The position numbers were made by a program, and so were the translations under genes. This document shows positions 19,201 to 30,995 of a DNA stretch of 64,000 bases, in pieces. Every line of letters starts with the position of its first letter. The stretch's first letter is position 1. The DNA is from Sva-07 sp963698565 (GTDB taxonomy: Bacteria; Actinomycetota; Acidimicrobiia; Acidimicrobiales; Ilumatobacteraceae): positions 1 through 64,000 of the forward strand of contig CAVORH010000029.1 of assembly GCA_963698565.1 (NCBI GenBank). Direction: 5' to 3'. Below the pieces are notes generated by a model. That model was not told the origin of the DNA. It made no database searches and worked only from the letters and a program-made list of their open reading frames with translations.

Positions 19201-22159
19201 CGCCCTCCGTACACGGCGGTCCCTGCCGGAATGGTCACACTGTAGTAGTAGGTGACGATCTCGCCGATCACGGCCTGGCCGGACGTGCCCGGGGTTGCCG
19301 GCCCGGTGTTGCCCGGCAGGATCGGTGACGTGAACAGCTTGGTCACCGCGACCGGACGGGTCCGCACCGACGCTGTGTCATCGGCAGCCGGAGCATTCCA
19401 GTCAGCAGACGGCACCGACGCGTCGATGTTGTCGTCCGGGTAGTACGTGGAGCCGACACCGGGTTCGTTCGTGAACGCTGCGAAGCTGCGCACCCCGGCC
19501 GTGTTCGTGAACGTGGCGTCCGCGCCGATGCCGGACGGCCACAGAATGTTGTACGACAACGTCTTGACGTCACCGACGAACAACGCCTCGGCGTCCACGG
19601 CACCCGGATCGACGACGAAGTCCCACACGATCACCGAACGTGTGGCGTCACCGGCAATCGACGGATGACCGGGATCGGTGCTGTCGTAGCAGTCGACGAA
19701 CAACGGGTTCGACAACGCTGACACATCGGCACAGCGAACCGGCTGCGGCAGGACGTCGAACACCTGGAGGCCACGGACCGAATAGTCGGTGCCGTTCGCT
19801 GCCGAGCCTGCGTGGGTGACGTCGATCTCGTAGGAGGCGAGCGAACCTTCCTGGACAAACGGGACAGGCGGAGAGTACGTGGGGGTGTCGACAGCGATGA
19901 CTGTCTTGTCCAACGTGAGCGGGACTGCCGGCACGATCGCGAACGGAACCTCGTCACGGTACGACGACGTCGCACCAGGGGTGTTCTCCGTCACCATCTT
20001 CATCAGGTTGCCGGTGATGTCGGGAAGCAGATCCGGGATCGTGTTGACCGTCGCGGAGAACACGACATCGAACACGCCGCCGGACAGGACATAGCGGTCC
20101 GAACCGATCGTGGTGCCAACCTCCCAGACAGGGTTGTCACCGTCGTCGACGACCTCCGTCTTCGTTGAAGTCGAAGTCGACGTTGGTCGACGGCAGCTCC
20201 GTCATCGATGCCGGGGTGTACGTCGTGCCGGGCGGCAGGAAGTCGGTGATCACCGGGTTCTTGTTGAACACGCCGTTCGCGAAGTTCACGGTCAAACGGA
20301 AACACACCTCGTCGCCGAGACGGAACCCGAAGTCTTCGAGATCGATCGGGTCGGTCGGGTCGGTGTACGCGGCGGTGTTCACGTCGCAGGCCTCGCCGAT
20401 CGGCGCGCGGCTTGACACGCTTGTCGATCGACTGCGACAACGTCGACTGGCCGGCCGACGAGCCGTCAGCGATCGGCAGGGTCCCTGTTTCTCCGGTGTT
20501 CGGAATCGGGGTCGAATCGGCGAGGATCTCGACCGTGTTGGTGAACGAGTCACCAGCCACCGTCGGGCGGCCGTCAGGGGTGCCGTTCTCGTATTCGGCG
20601 CGCATCCGCGCCTGATAGGTGACGGTCAGCGTCGACGACGCCGGAATCGTCGCGGTCGCCGTGAACACCATGTCGAACCCGCCGGTGACGAGTTCGGTCA
20701 CCGACGTGTACGGCAACGGTGACGTCGTGACACCGTCGCTCACCGTCGGTGCGAATGCGGGATCGTCGTCGCATTCGCCCACTCCTGATGTCGTGTAGTT
20801 GTCGACGTCGTCGAGTGGGCACAGGCCGTTGCCGATCGTGTCGTTCAACACCGGGTTGTCGACCGTCACATATTCGCTGGTGTCGATGGTCACCGTGTAT
20901 GTCGCAATGTCACCGGCGAAGAACGTGCCCGGCGACACGCTCTTGATGATGCGCAGATCCTCGATCGACACCGACTCGGTGGCTGTGTCGAACACGTCCT
21001 GGGTGGCCGGGGCCTCGACGATGCCGAGATAGGTGCCCGAGACACGCGAACGGTTCACCGCCGACACCTCCGAGAGCGTTTCGCGGGTCGAATCACCCGT
21101 GACGTTGTTGTCCAGGTTCGCCTGCTGCGGGAACGGGGCAGACGTGGACGGGGTCGGGCCGCCGAAATCCATGGTGTTCTCCCGCAACGGGATGCCGGCC
21201 GCATATTGGATGGTGACGTTCGCACCGGCGGGCAGGTCACCGAGATCCCAGACGACACGCGTGTAGACGCCGGGCGGGTAGACGGTGGAGCCGTCCGGGG
21301 CAGGGTTCTGCACCGTCGACACCGACACCGGTGTCAGACAGTTCGCGCCGACCGCAGGGGTTCCGGTCAGCGACGGCGCTCCCAGGTACTCGGGGTTCGA
21401 AGAGTTGTCGACGCCGCCACAGCCGAGGAACTCGAGCTGAGCTGGCAGCATGTCGATGACGACAACGTCATCGACGCCGTCTTCACGGGTGACGTTGACG
21501 TCGAGCGTGTAGACGGTCGTGTGGTCGTGGACGCCACGCAACAGCTCCCCCTCGGGGGAAGGTTCGGACTTGTTGATCGTGATCGCAGTGATCGACGTCG
21601 GCGCCGACGTCGCCGTCGCGGTCTGTGTGAACGAACCAGGCACCGGGGCGCCGGTGGCGGTGAAGCGGGGGACGGTACGAGGGTTGGTGTTGCCGAACCC
21701 GGCAGCGTCGAACGGCACGTTCGCTCCGACCGGATAGGTGACGAACACCGCGGGCGGCAACTCGGTACGAGGTGTGGCAGTGAACCCGACCGACAGGCTG
21801 TCGCCGAGCTGGAGGTCTGACACGTTCGACCAGATCAGCGTCGTGACACCAGTCAACGGGTCGGTGATGGCGGTCGGGTCGCCGTACTCCGACGGTGAGG
21901 TCGAGCCCGTGTCATAGATGACGTCCGGGGCGAGGGTTGCTGTCACCGAAATGTTGTATTGGACCTGGTCACCGTTGTTGGTGACCCCGACGGTGTAGGC
22001 GACACTCTCCCCAGCCAGCACCGACGGCGATGCCGATGCAGTCACGCTGATCGACGGCGCAGCCGACACCGGAGTGGAGACGGCCCACACGAGCACGGAA
22101 AGTGACGAAACGAAGACCGCGACCAACGAGAGGAGCCGGTGCTTGGGAGTGAGCGTCAT
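13265..22159 (-). CDS. Giant secreted DUF11-repeat surface protein with C-terminal anchor, three frame interruptions
   Basis: The corrected reading gives about 2,963 residues. A signal peptide (MTLTPKHRLLSLVAVFVSSL, cleavage probably near residue 35 at VSAAP) is followed by a long series of Ig-like DUF11 domains, each with a variant of VTDTVPAGTTF and later W-x-C and C. At least nine successive copies of about 125 residues fill the last third. A Thr/Pro-rich wall-spanning linker, TGSETG, a hydrophobic helix and SRPRRRLPG form a sorting/anchor tail. Single extra bases near 20401-20412, 20150-20156 and 18385-18397 break the frame; removing all three makes the length an exact multiple of three. 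The likely role is adhesion or cell envelope (inference). It lies between uvrC and rapZ, which are usually neighbours. Confidence 0.85.
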
Positions 22160-22285
22160 GCGTGTGGTGTTCCTGCTGTCCGCGCGGTTCGGGAGCTGCG
22201 GGGCGCCTGCGCGATCCGGCGCCCGACAGTTGGGCCGTGCGGTCGGCTCCTGGCCGCCGAACGTTCTCTCTGGCAACATTGCGAT

Positions 22286-22318
22286 CCGCCTGAGGAGAAC
22301 CGCTCGTGCAGGCGGTTC
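22286..22318 (-). promoter_or_regulatory. Overlapping alternative hairpins in the leader of the DUF11 gene
   Basis: The 237-base gap between uvrC and the DUF11 gene holds two hairpins that cannot form together. GAACCGC (22297-22303) pairs with GCGGTTC (22312-22318), while CCGCCTG (22286-22292) pairs with CAGGCGG (22309-22315), so the right arms overlap. The structure is about 130 bases upstream of the start codon. It may be an attenuator-like leader. No known riboswitch core was recognised, and the rest of the gap shows nothing else. Confidence 0.35.
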
Positions 22319-22396
22319 GACGCACGCTGACCAGACGTGTATCGGCGGGACCTGACGAAACCTTGAGGTCGGCGGCTCGGAGTTCGTCCGCCGTGC

Positions 22397-24277
22397 TCAG
22401 GGATGGAACCGCGCGTGGACCGCTTCGGCGACAGCATCGGGGAGGAAGCTCAACGCCTTCAGGTCGTCGAGCTCCGCCCGCTTGACGGCGTTGACCCCAC
22501 CGAGCGCCTTCACCAACTTCTTCTGGCGAACCTCGCCGAGACCGGGAATGCCGTCGAGCGCGCTGGTGGTCATGCGCTTGCTGCGCCGCTCGCGGTGGAA
22601 GGTGTTGGCAAATCGGTGGGCCTCGTCGCGGATCCGCTGGAGCATGAACAGCGCCTCGCTCCCCCGCGGGATCTCCACCGGCGCGCTCCGGCCGGGGATG
22701 AACACCTCTTCGAAGCGTTTCGCCAGGCCTGCCACCGGGATCTCGTCGGTCAGGTCGAGTTCGTCGATCACGCGCTTCGCCGCACTGAGTTGGCCCTTGC
22801 CGCCGTCGACGAGGAGGAGCTGCGGCGGATAGGCGAACTTGCCCGGCTTGTCGCCGCGCTCGTTGACGGGCCGATCTCGTTCGTCGAGGTACGCCTGCAA
22901 CCGTCGCCGCACCACCTCGGCCATCGCCGCGTAGTCGTCGCTGGCGCTCACCTCGTCGCCGCCGACGGTGTTGACCTTGAAGCGGCGGTATTCGCGCTTG
23001 TTCGGCAGGCCGTCCTCGAGCACCACCATCGAGCCCACGTAGTCGCTGCCCTGCAGGTGAGCCATGTCGTAACACTCGATGCGAAGTGGAGCTTCAGGGA
23101 GGCCGAGATGGTCCTGGAGCTCGGTGAGCGCCCGGCTGCGAGAGTTGTGGTCGCTCGCCCGCTTCATCCGATGACGGGTGAACTCGCCCTCGGCGTTGCG
23201 GGTGACCGTTTCGAGCAACGACCGCTTGTCGCCGCGCTGCGGCACCCGCACCTGCACCCGCGAGCCCCGGCCCATCGAGAGCCACTCCTCGTACGTCGCG
23301 AGTTCCTCGGCCTCGTAGGGAACCAGCACCTGCTTGGGGACGCCGAGGATCGGGTCGTCGCCGTACATCGACTCGAGGATGCGATCGATCAACCGGCCCG
23401 GCGTGAGCTCCTCGACCTTGTCGAGGATGAAGCCCTTGCGCCCGACCACCCGGCCCTTGCGGACGTAGAACACCTGCACCGCTGCTTCGAGTTCGTCCTC
23501 GGCGATGCCGATCACGTCGAGGTCCTCGCTTCGTTCGGCGACCATCTGCTGCTTCTCGATCGCCTTGCGCACGGCGAGCAATCGGTCGCGCAGCCGGGCG
23601 GCGCGTTCGAACTCGAGACCGGTCGCGGCCGCCTGCATGTCGGCCTCGAGGCGGTCGACGATCTCGTCGGTGTCGCCGTCGAGGAACTCGCACAGATCGG
23701 TGACGAGCTGACGGTACGGCATCTCCTCGATCTCGCCGACGCACGGGCCGGCGCACTTCTCGATGTGGAACAGCAGGCACGGTCGCCCGAGGCGCTCGTG
23801 TTGGTTGAACTTCGCCTGGCTGCACGTGCGGACCGGGAACGACCTCAACAAGAGGTCGAGGGTGTCGCGGATCGCGTAGGCGTGCGCGTAGGGGCCGAAG
23901 TAGCGGGTGCCCTTGCGTTTGCGCCCGCGCATCACCAGCGCACGGGGCCACTGCTCGTCGACGGTGACCGCGAGGAACGGGTAGCTCTTGTCGTCACGCA
24001 GGCGCACGTTGAAACGCGGATCGTGCTGCTTGATCAACGAGTACTCGAGCATCAGCGCCTCGACCTCGTTGCGCACGATCGTCCACTCGACCGACTCCGC
24101 GGTCTCCACCATCTGCGCAGTGCGCGGATGCAGGTTGGCCGGCGATTGGAAGTAGTTCGAGAGCCGCTGGCGAAGGTTCGACGCCTTGCCGACGTAGATC
24201 ACGCGGCCGTGGGCGTCCTTGAACTGGTACGACCCGGGCTCGTCGGGGATCGTGCCGGCCGGCGGACGTTTCACCAT
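22397..24277 (-). CDS. uvrC: Excinuclease ABC subunit C
   Basis: Makes both incisions in nucleotide excision repair after UvrA-UvrB damage recognition. The 626-residue protein has the N-terminal GIY-YIG nuclease (GSYQFKDAHGRVIYVGKA, then FGPY), a UVR domain for UvrB binding (about residues 200-235), the RNase H-like C-terminal nuclease (IECYDMAHLQGSDYVGSMVV, DGGKGQL), and a terminal helix-hairpin-helix pair (LDGIPGLGEVRQKKLVKALGGV). ATG 24277 has AGGA upstream; a longer reading frame adds only low-complexity residues. No SOS box is visible before it, unlike uvrA and uvrB. Confidence 0.97.
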   Translation of the reverse strand: MVKRPPAGTIPDEPGSYQFKDAHGRVIYVGKASNLRQRLSNYFQSPANLHPRTAQMVETAESVEWTIVRNEVEALMLEYSLIKQHDPRFNVRLRDDKSYPFLAVTVDEQWPRALVMRGRKRKGTRYFGPYAHAYAIRDTLDLLLRSFPVRTCSQAKFNQHERLGRPCLLFHIEKCAGPCVGEIEEMPYRQLVTDLCEFLDGDTDEIVDRLEADMQAAATGLEFERAARLRDRLLAVRKAIEKQQMVAERSEDLDVIGIAEDELEAAVQVFYVRKGRVVGRKGFILDKVEELTPGRLIDRILESMYGDDPILGVPKQVLVPYEAEELATYEEWLSMGRGSRVQVRVPQRGDKRSLLETVTRNAEGEFTRHRMKRASDHNSRSRALTELQDHLGLPEAPLRIECYDMAHLQGSDYVGSMVVLEDGLPNKREYRRFKVNTVGGDEVSASDDYAAMAEVVRRRLQAYLDERDRPVNERGDKPGKFAYPPQLLLVDGGKGQLSAAKRVIDELDLTDEIPVAGLAKRFEEVFIPGRSAPVEIPRGSEALFMLQRIRDEAHRFANTFHRERRSKRMTTSALDGIPGLGEVRQKKLVKALGGVNAVKRAELDDLKALSFLPDAVAEAVHARFHP

Positions 24278-24332
24278 CTCGCTTCCTGCATGACGCCTCA
24301 AGCATACGGAGAGCGGGATACCGTGATGCCCG

Positions 24333-25235
24333 ATGTCCGACCAGTTCGCAGCCATCTTCCGCCGTCGACCCAACGACGGCTGGTTCCGCGCCGGACGCTA
24401 CGACGTCACCACCACCGACATCATCTGTGTGCTCGCGGTGGCGTCGATGTTCGTGTACGGCTTCGGCGTCGACCGTTTCGCCAAGCTCACGTTCGTGCCG
24501 GCATTCGTGCGCGACTTCGAGCTCTGGCGGATCTTCACCTGGCCGATCGCCACCGAACCTGCCATCTGGCCGCTCCTCGGTCTGGTGTTCTTCTGGCTGT
24601 TCGGCCAGCAGCTCGAAGCCTTGTTCGGCCGCGGCAAGTTCGTCGCCTGGATCCTGACGATGACGATCGTGCCGGCACTGGTCCTCACGTTGCTCGGCCC
24701 GCTGTCGACCAGCATCGATTTCATGCAGCAGTACGGGCTGAGCAATCTGTTCCTGGGCGGCATCTGGGTGTATGCGGCCACCTATCCCGGTGTCAAGTGG
24801 TTCGAGGTCGTCCCGCTGTGGGCGCTCGCCGCCGTGTTCACCGTGCTCAACCTGCTGCAGTTCACCGGGGTGAACGCAACTGGCCAGACGATCTTCCTGC
24901 TCGTGTCGGTCGGCGTGGCTCTGGTCGCAGGCCGCTCGCTCGGTCTCGCCACCGGCTGGCCGATCCCCCATCTTCCGCTCGACGGTTCGACCCATCGCAA
25001 GCCGAAGAAGAGCAAGCCGAAGCGGCAGGCCAAGGGCTCGTCCGGCCAGCGGGTGGTCGAGGGACCGTGGAAGAACGCTCCCGCACCGGTGCCTCCGTCT
25101 GCCGGCCCGTCGCCCGCCGACCAGGCCGAGCTCGACTCGCTGCTCGACAAGATCGGCGCCAACGGCATGGACTCGTTGACGAACGACGAGAAGAAGCGTC
25201 TCAACGACCTCAGCAAGCGCCTCCGCAACCGCTGA
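24333..25235 (+). CDS. Rhomboid-like integral membrane protein, probably not a protease
   Basis: A 300-residue protein with about six membrane helices. It resembles the rhomboid fold (FELWRIFTWPIA early, a central GLSNLFLGG) followed by a cytoplasmic tail rich in lysine (KPKKSKPKRQAKG). The last 34 residues are a short conserved helix pair (LDSLLDKIGANG, then LTNDEKKRLNDLSKRLR), which is found at the end of many bacterial rhomboid-like proteins. The catalytic GxSG serine motif and the partner histidine are not evident, so it is likely a pseudoprotease. It is divergent from uvrC with 55 bases between starts. Confidence 0.65.
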   Translation: MSDQFAAIFRRRPNDGWFRAGRYDVTTTDIICVLAVASMFVYGFGVDRFAKLTFVPAFVRDFELWRIFTWPIATEPAIWPLLGLVFFWLFGQQLEALFGRGKFVAWILTMTIVPALVLTLLGPLSTSIDFMQQYGLSNLFLGGIWVYAATYPGVKWFEVVPLWALAAVFTVLNLLQFTGVNATGQTIFLLVSVGVALVAGRSLGLATGWPIPHLPLDGSTHRKPKKSKPKRQAKGSSGQRVVEGPWKNAPAPVPPSAGPSPADQAELDSLLDKIGANGMDSLTNDEKKRLNDLSKRLRNR

Positions 25236-25281
25236 CGCCGCCTCTCCCGCCCCGCCCGCCCCGACCAACCACCCAACCAAG

Positions 25282-25323
25282 GCGATGAGCCAAATCCCCG
25301 GATCTGGGGACCCCGCTCATCGG
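25282..25323. repeat. 42-base palindromic element, copy 3
   Basis: Arms GCGATGAGC and GCTCATCGG enclose the inner stem-loop TCCCCGGATCTGGGGA. It lies between the rhomboid-like gene and the AbiEi-DUF559 gene, paired with copy 4 at 71 bases start-to-start. Confidence 0.9.
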
Positions 25324-25352
25324 TCGGCGCCGCTCCTGCCCGATCAACCCGA

Positions 25353-25394
25353 GCGATGAGCCAAGTCCCCGGATCTGGGGATTTCGCTCATCGG
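25353..25394. repeat. 42-base palindromic element, copy 4
   Basis: Arms GCGATGAGC and GCTCATCGG, with inner stem TCCCCGGATCTGGGGA, the same as copy 3 but with different joining bases. It lies about 90 bases upstream of the AbiEi-DUF559 start. Confidence 0.9.
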
Positions 25395-25482
25395 CGGAGG
25401 TCTGATCGATGAACGCCAGCTGACGTGCGTAGCATCGACCGGGCCGACTCCCTCCTCCGAACCTCCACTCGGAAGGAGCGCC

Positions 25483-26421
25483 ATGACGCACCTCACGTCC
25501 AGCGCGCATCGGTTCTTCGCCCGCCAGCACGGCATCGCCTCGGTCTCCCAACTCCGCTCCAGCGGCCTGTCACCCCGAGCGATCGAACGGCTCGAACAGG
25601 TCGGGGCGATCGAACTGGTGCTGCGCGGCGCCTATCGGACCGCGAGCGTCGAGCTCGACGACATCGGCCGATGCAGCGCGGTCTGCCTCGCACGCACCAA
25701 CACGGTGGTCGCCGGCCCCACGGCGGGACGCCTGTGGGACTTCCGCCGCCTCCCACACGATCGACGGGTTCATGTGATCGCTCCCCCGGCGAGCAACCCG
25801 GCGATCGCTCGCTGGGTCGTTCCCTACCGGACCGCGGCGATCCATCCCGACGACGTCGTCGAGCGGTCGGACGGCATCCGGGTGACGACGCGGGAGCGGA
25901 CCGCGTTCGACCTGGCCAGACACCTGGATCCAGACAGTCTGCTCTCGGTGATCGAACAGGCGATGCGCGACGGACACCTGGACGAACAAGCGATGCGAGC
26001 CGTCGCCGTCGACTGGATCTCGCCGCAACGACCATGGGTGTGGGCCTACCTCCGCCAGCTCGACCGACGTCTGTCGGGCGGAGCGGCCGAATCGCACCCG
26101 GAGGTCATCGTGGCCACGGCGCTCGACGCAGCCGGAGTCCGCGGGCTGGTGCGACAGTACGAACTCAGCATCCCCGGGTATGGCCCCGCCCGGTTCGACC
26201 TCGCGATCCCACGGCTGCGGTGGGCGATCGAGATCGACGTCTTCCCGACCCACGACGAAACGATCGGTCGAGCACGAGACCGGCGGCGCGACGCGGCCGC
26301 ATCGGGTGCCGGGTGGACCACCCACCGGCTCGACCGCCGAACCTACGAAACCGACCTCGACCGCTGGATCATCGGCACGGCGGCGACCTACCGCTCCTTG
26401 TTGCACCGCTCCGCGGCCTGA
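25483..26421 (+). CDS. AbiEi-like N-terminal domain fused to a DUF559/PD-(D/E)xK nuclease-like domain
   Basis: A 312-residue protein. Residues about 5-60 match the winged-helix N-terminus of AbiEi-type antitoxins (HGIASVSQLRSSGLS, then LVLRGAYRT), and RTAFDLARHL is a common middle motif. The last 110 residues resemble DUF559/Vsr-like nucleases: ARFDLAIPRLRWAIEID, then H and DRRRDAAASGAGW, consistent with a D...ExD metal site. No AbiEii nucleotidyltransferase toxin is next to it, so it is not a complete toxin-antitoxin pair. This architecture is frequent and often present in several copies in actinobacteria; its function is unproven. Palindrome pairs flank it on both sides. ATG 25483 has AAGGAG upstream. 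Confidence 0.7.
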   Translation: MTHLTSSAHRFFARQHGIASVSQLRSSGLSPRAIERLEQVGAIELVLRGAYRTASVELDDIGRCSAVCLARTNTVVAGPTAGRLWDFRRLPHDRRVHVIAPPASNPAIARWVVPYRTAAIHPDDVVERSDGIRVTTRERTAFDLARHLDPDSLLSVIEQAMRDGHLDEQAMRAVAVDWISPQRPWVWAYLRQLDRRLSGGAAESHPEVIVATALDAAGVRGLVRQYELSIPGYGPARFDLAIPRLRWAIEIDVFPTHDETIGRARDRRRDAAASGAGWTTHRLDRRTYETDLDRWIIGTAATYRSLLHRSAA

Positions 26422-26431
26422 CCCCGCCGAT

Positions 26432-26473
26432 GCGATGAGCGAACGCTCCACCACCGGGGCACTCGCTCATCGC
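26432..26473. repeat. 42-base palindromic element, copy 5
   Basis: Perfect outer arms GCGATGAGCGA and TCGCTCATCGC; the inner part is ACGCTCCACCACCGGGGCAC with only a weak stem. It sits 11 bases after the AbiEi-DUF559 stop, between convergent genes. Confidence 0.9.
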
Positions 26474-26502
26474 CGCGCGAACATCGCGCGAAACCATGCC
26501 AG

Positions 26503-26544
26503 GCGATGAGCCAAGCCCCTCCATCTGGGGGATTCGCTCATCGC
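26503..26544. repeat. 42-base palindromic element, copy 6
   Basis: Arms GCGATGAGC and GCTCATCGC with inner stem CCCCTCCATCTGGGGG. It is paired with copy 5 at 71 bases and lies 8 bases beyond the MFS stop codon. Confidence 0.9.
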
Positions 26545-26552
26545 TCGGGGGG

Positions 26553-27818
26553 TCAGGGGGCAGCGTGGGTGAGGCGGGCGGTGGCGGCGGTGTACCAGGC
26601 GAGCACGAGCAGACCGCCGGCCAGCACGGTGGCACCGTCGGCGAGGAGGTGGAAGCCGAAGGCGTCCTTCACCAAGCCCGAGCCGAGTGCTGCCGCAGCA
26701 CCGCAGAGGCTCAGCGTCAGGTCGCCCGTGCCCTGCACCTCGACACGTGATGCTTCGGGGACCGACGCGGTCAGGATCGTCGTCCCGCCGATCAGGCCGA
26801 AGCTCCACCCGAGACCGAGGAAGAACAGCCCGGCGAACATCAACACCGGCACGTAGCCCGCCAGCACGGTGCTGATCGTGCCCGCGCCGAGGATGACCGC
26901 ACCGAATTGAATCGCGCGGACCGGTCCGGCGCGGTCGACGAACCGGCCGACCAACGGCGACAGGCCGTACATCCCCACGATGTGCAGTGCGATCACGAAC
27001 GCCGACAGATCGGCATGACCGTGATCCTTCATGTGCGGCGGCGTCATGGTCATCACGCCGACCATCGCGGCCTGGGACAACGCCATCGCCGCGAGACCGA
27101 GCCGTGCTCCCGGCGACGCCCAGATCACCGACGCCGACGACCTCACGACCCGGAGCAGTCGCGTGCGCTCCGCATGCGGATCGATGCCGCCGATCACCTC
27201 CAGCGGGTCGGGTCGGAGCCGGATCCAGACGACCGACGCGGCGACGAGGAAGAAGAGCGCAGCGAACAGGAAGGGACCGACCAGCTCGTCGAGCCCGACA
27301 CGGTCGGCCACCGCTTTCTCGAACGGTGTGAGCAGTGGCCCGAGGACCGCACCGAGCGCGCCCACCCACACGATCGCGGCGATCGACGTCCCCTGCTTGT
27401 CGGGTTCGGCGAGGTCGGCGGCGACGTAGCGTTGCTGCAGCGTGGCGGCCTGACCGGCACCGAACGCCACCATCCCGACGACGAAGAGGGGAAACCAGCG
27501 CAGCTGCCCTCCAGTGGCGGCGATCGCTGCGCCCGCGGCGCCGATCAGCAGCGCCCGGGTGAGCCCGACGCGTCGTCCCCGCCGTCGCATGAACGCGGCC
27601 AGCGGAATCGCCGTGAACGCTGCGCCCACGGTGAACGAGGCACTGCCCATCCCGGCCAGGCGATCGGATCCGAGCAGATCGCTCGCGAGGAGCGAGACCA
27701 CTGCGACCATCCCGGCCACCGCCGCCTGGCCCGGCACCTGCGAGAACCGCAACGAGCGCAGCGTCCGGCGCTGAAGTTCCGCCCGGTCGACGCCGGTGTC
27801 AGCCAGGGCGTCGACCAT
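26553..27818 (-). CDS. Major facilitator superfamily transporter
   Basis: A 421-residue membrane protein with about 12 predicted helices in two halves. The loop between helices 2 and 3 carries FMRRRGRRVGLTR, matching the MFS motif A pattern, and a longer cytoplasmic segment (RLRPDPLEVIGGIDPHAERT) separates the halves. The second half has SPLVGRFVDRAGPVRAI, a second copy of the loop motif. The substrate is unknown; drug or metabolite export are both possible. ATG 27818 avoids an N-terminal arginine-rich extension. It lies downstream of uvrA on the same strand, separated by three hairpins. Confidence 0.85.
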   Translation of the reverse strand: MVDALADTGVDRAELQRRTLRSLRFSQVPGQAAVAGMVAVVSLLASDLLGSDRLAGMGSASFTVGAAFTAIPLAAFMRRRGRRVGLTRALLIGAAGAAIAATGGQLRWFPLFVVGMVAFGAGQAATLQQRYVAADLAEPDKQGTSIAAIVWVGALGAVLGPLLTPFEKAVADRVGLDELVGPFLFAALFFLVAASVVWIRLRPDPLEVIGGIDPHAERTRLLRVVRSSASVIWASPGARLGLAAMALSQAAMVGVMTMTPPHMKDHGHADLSAFVIALHIVGMYGLSPLVGRFVDRAGPVRAIQFGAVILGAGTISTVLAGYVPVLMFAGLFFLGLGWSFGLIGGTTILTASVPEASRVEVQGTGDLTLSLCGAAAALGSGLVKDAFGFHLLADGATVLAGGLLVLAWYTAATARLTHAAP

Positions 27819-27839
27819 CAGGGCAGTCTGCCACCTGGA

Positions 27840-27870
27840 CCGGTGGCGATGCCCAGCCCATCGCCACCGG
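27840..27870. terminator. Perfect hairpin between uvrA and the MFS gene
   Basis: CCGGTGGCGATG - CCCAGCC - CATCGCCACCGG is a perfect 12-bp inverted repeat with a 7-base loop, immediately beside palindromic copies 7 and 8. Together the three structures fill the uvrA-MFS gap and probably end or insulate the uvrA transcript. There is no U-tract. Confidence 0.6.
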
Positions 27871-27873
27871 CCA

Positions 27874-27915
27874 GCGATGAGCGAGAGCCCCGGATATCGG
27901 GCTGTCACTCATCGC
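27874..27915. repeat. 42-base palindromic element, copy 7
   Basis: Left arm GCGATGAGCGA, right arm TCACTCATCGC (one mismatch), inner part GCCCCGGATATCGGGC. It follows uvrA and is paired with copy 8 at 60 bases. Confidence 0.88.
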
Positions 27916-27933
27916 TCGGGTGCGCCGTCCACA

Positions 27934-27975
27934 CCGATGAGCGGGAGCCCCAGATGCGGGGCATTCGCTCATCGC
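27934..27975. repeat. 42-base palindromic element, copy 8
   Basis: Starts CCGATGAGCG (first base C for G), ends TTCGCTCATCGC, inner stem GCCCCAGATGCGGGGC. It lies 22 bases after the uvrA stop codon. Confidence 0.88.
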
Positions 27976-27997
27976 TCGGGTGTGCAGCGCGTCGCGG

Positions 27998-30911
<2,914 letters not shown>

Positions 30912-30932
30912 CGCCGGCCGATCCTACCTCCC

Positions 30933-30944
30933 GAACATGTGTTC
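30933..30944. promoter_or_regulatory. SOS box (LexA site) upstream of uvrA
   Basis: GAACATGTGTTC is a perfect GAAC-N4-GTTC palindrome, the actinobacterial/Gram-positive LexA recognition core, centred about 27 bases upstream of the uvrA start. It also lies 52 bases upstream of the divergent histidine-kinase start, but uvrA is the expected target. Confidence 0.8.
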
Positions 30945-30995
30945 CGCCACCCGAAAGCCCCGCAGGACCAGCCCCGACCTGACACAGTGCGGGGC

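Noticed and set aside
22403..25288. Long open frame opposite uvrC continuing under the rhomboid-like gene
   Set aside because: Composition is that of an antisense shadow; it crosses two convincing genes.
25483..26421. A complete type IV AbiE toxin-antitoxin system
   Set aside because: No AbiEii nucleotidyltransferase is adjacent. The nucleotidyltransferase at 58412-59200 is far away and of a different, adenylyltransferase-like type.
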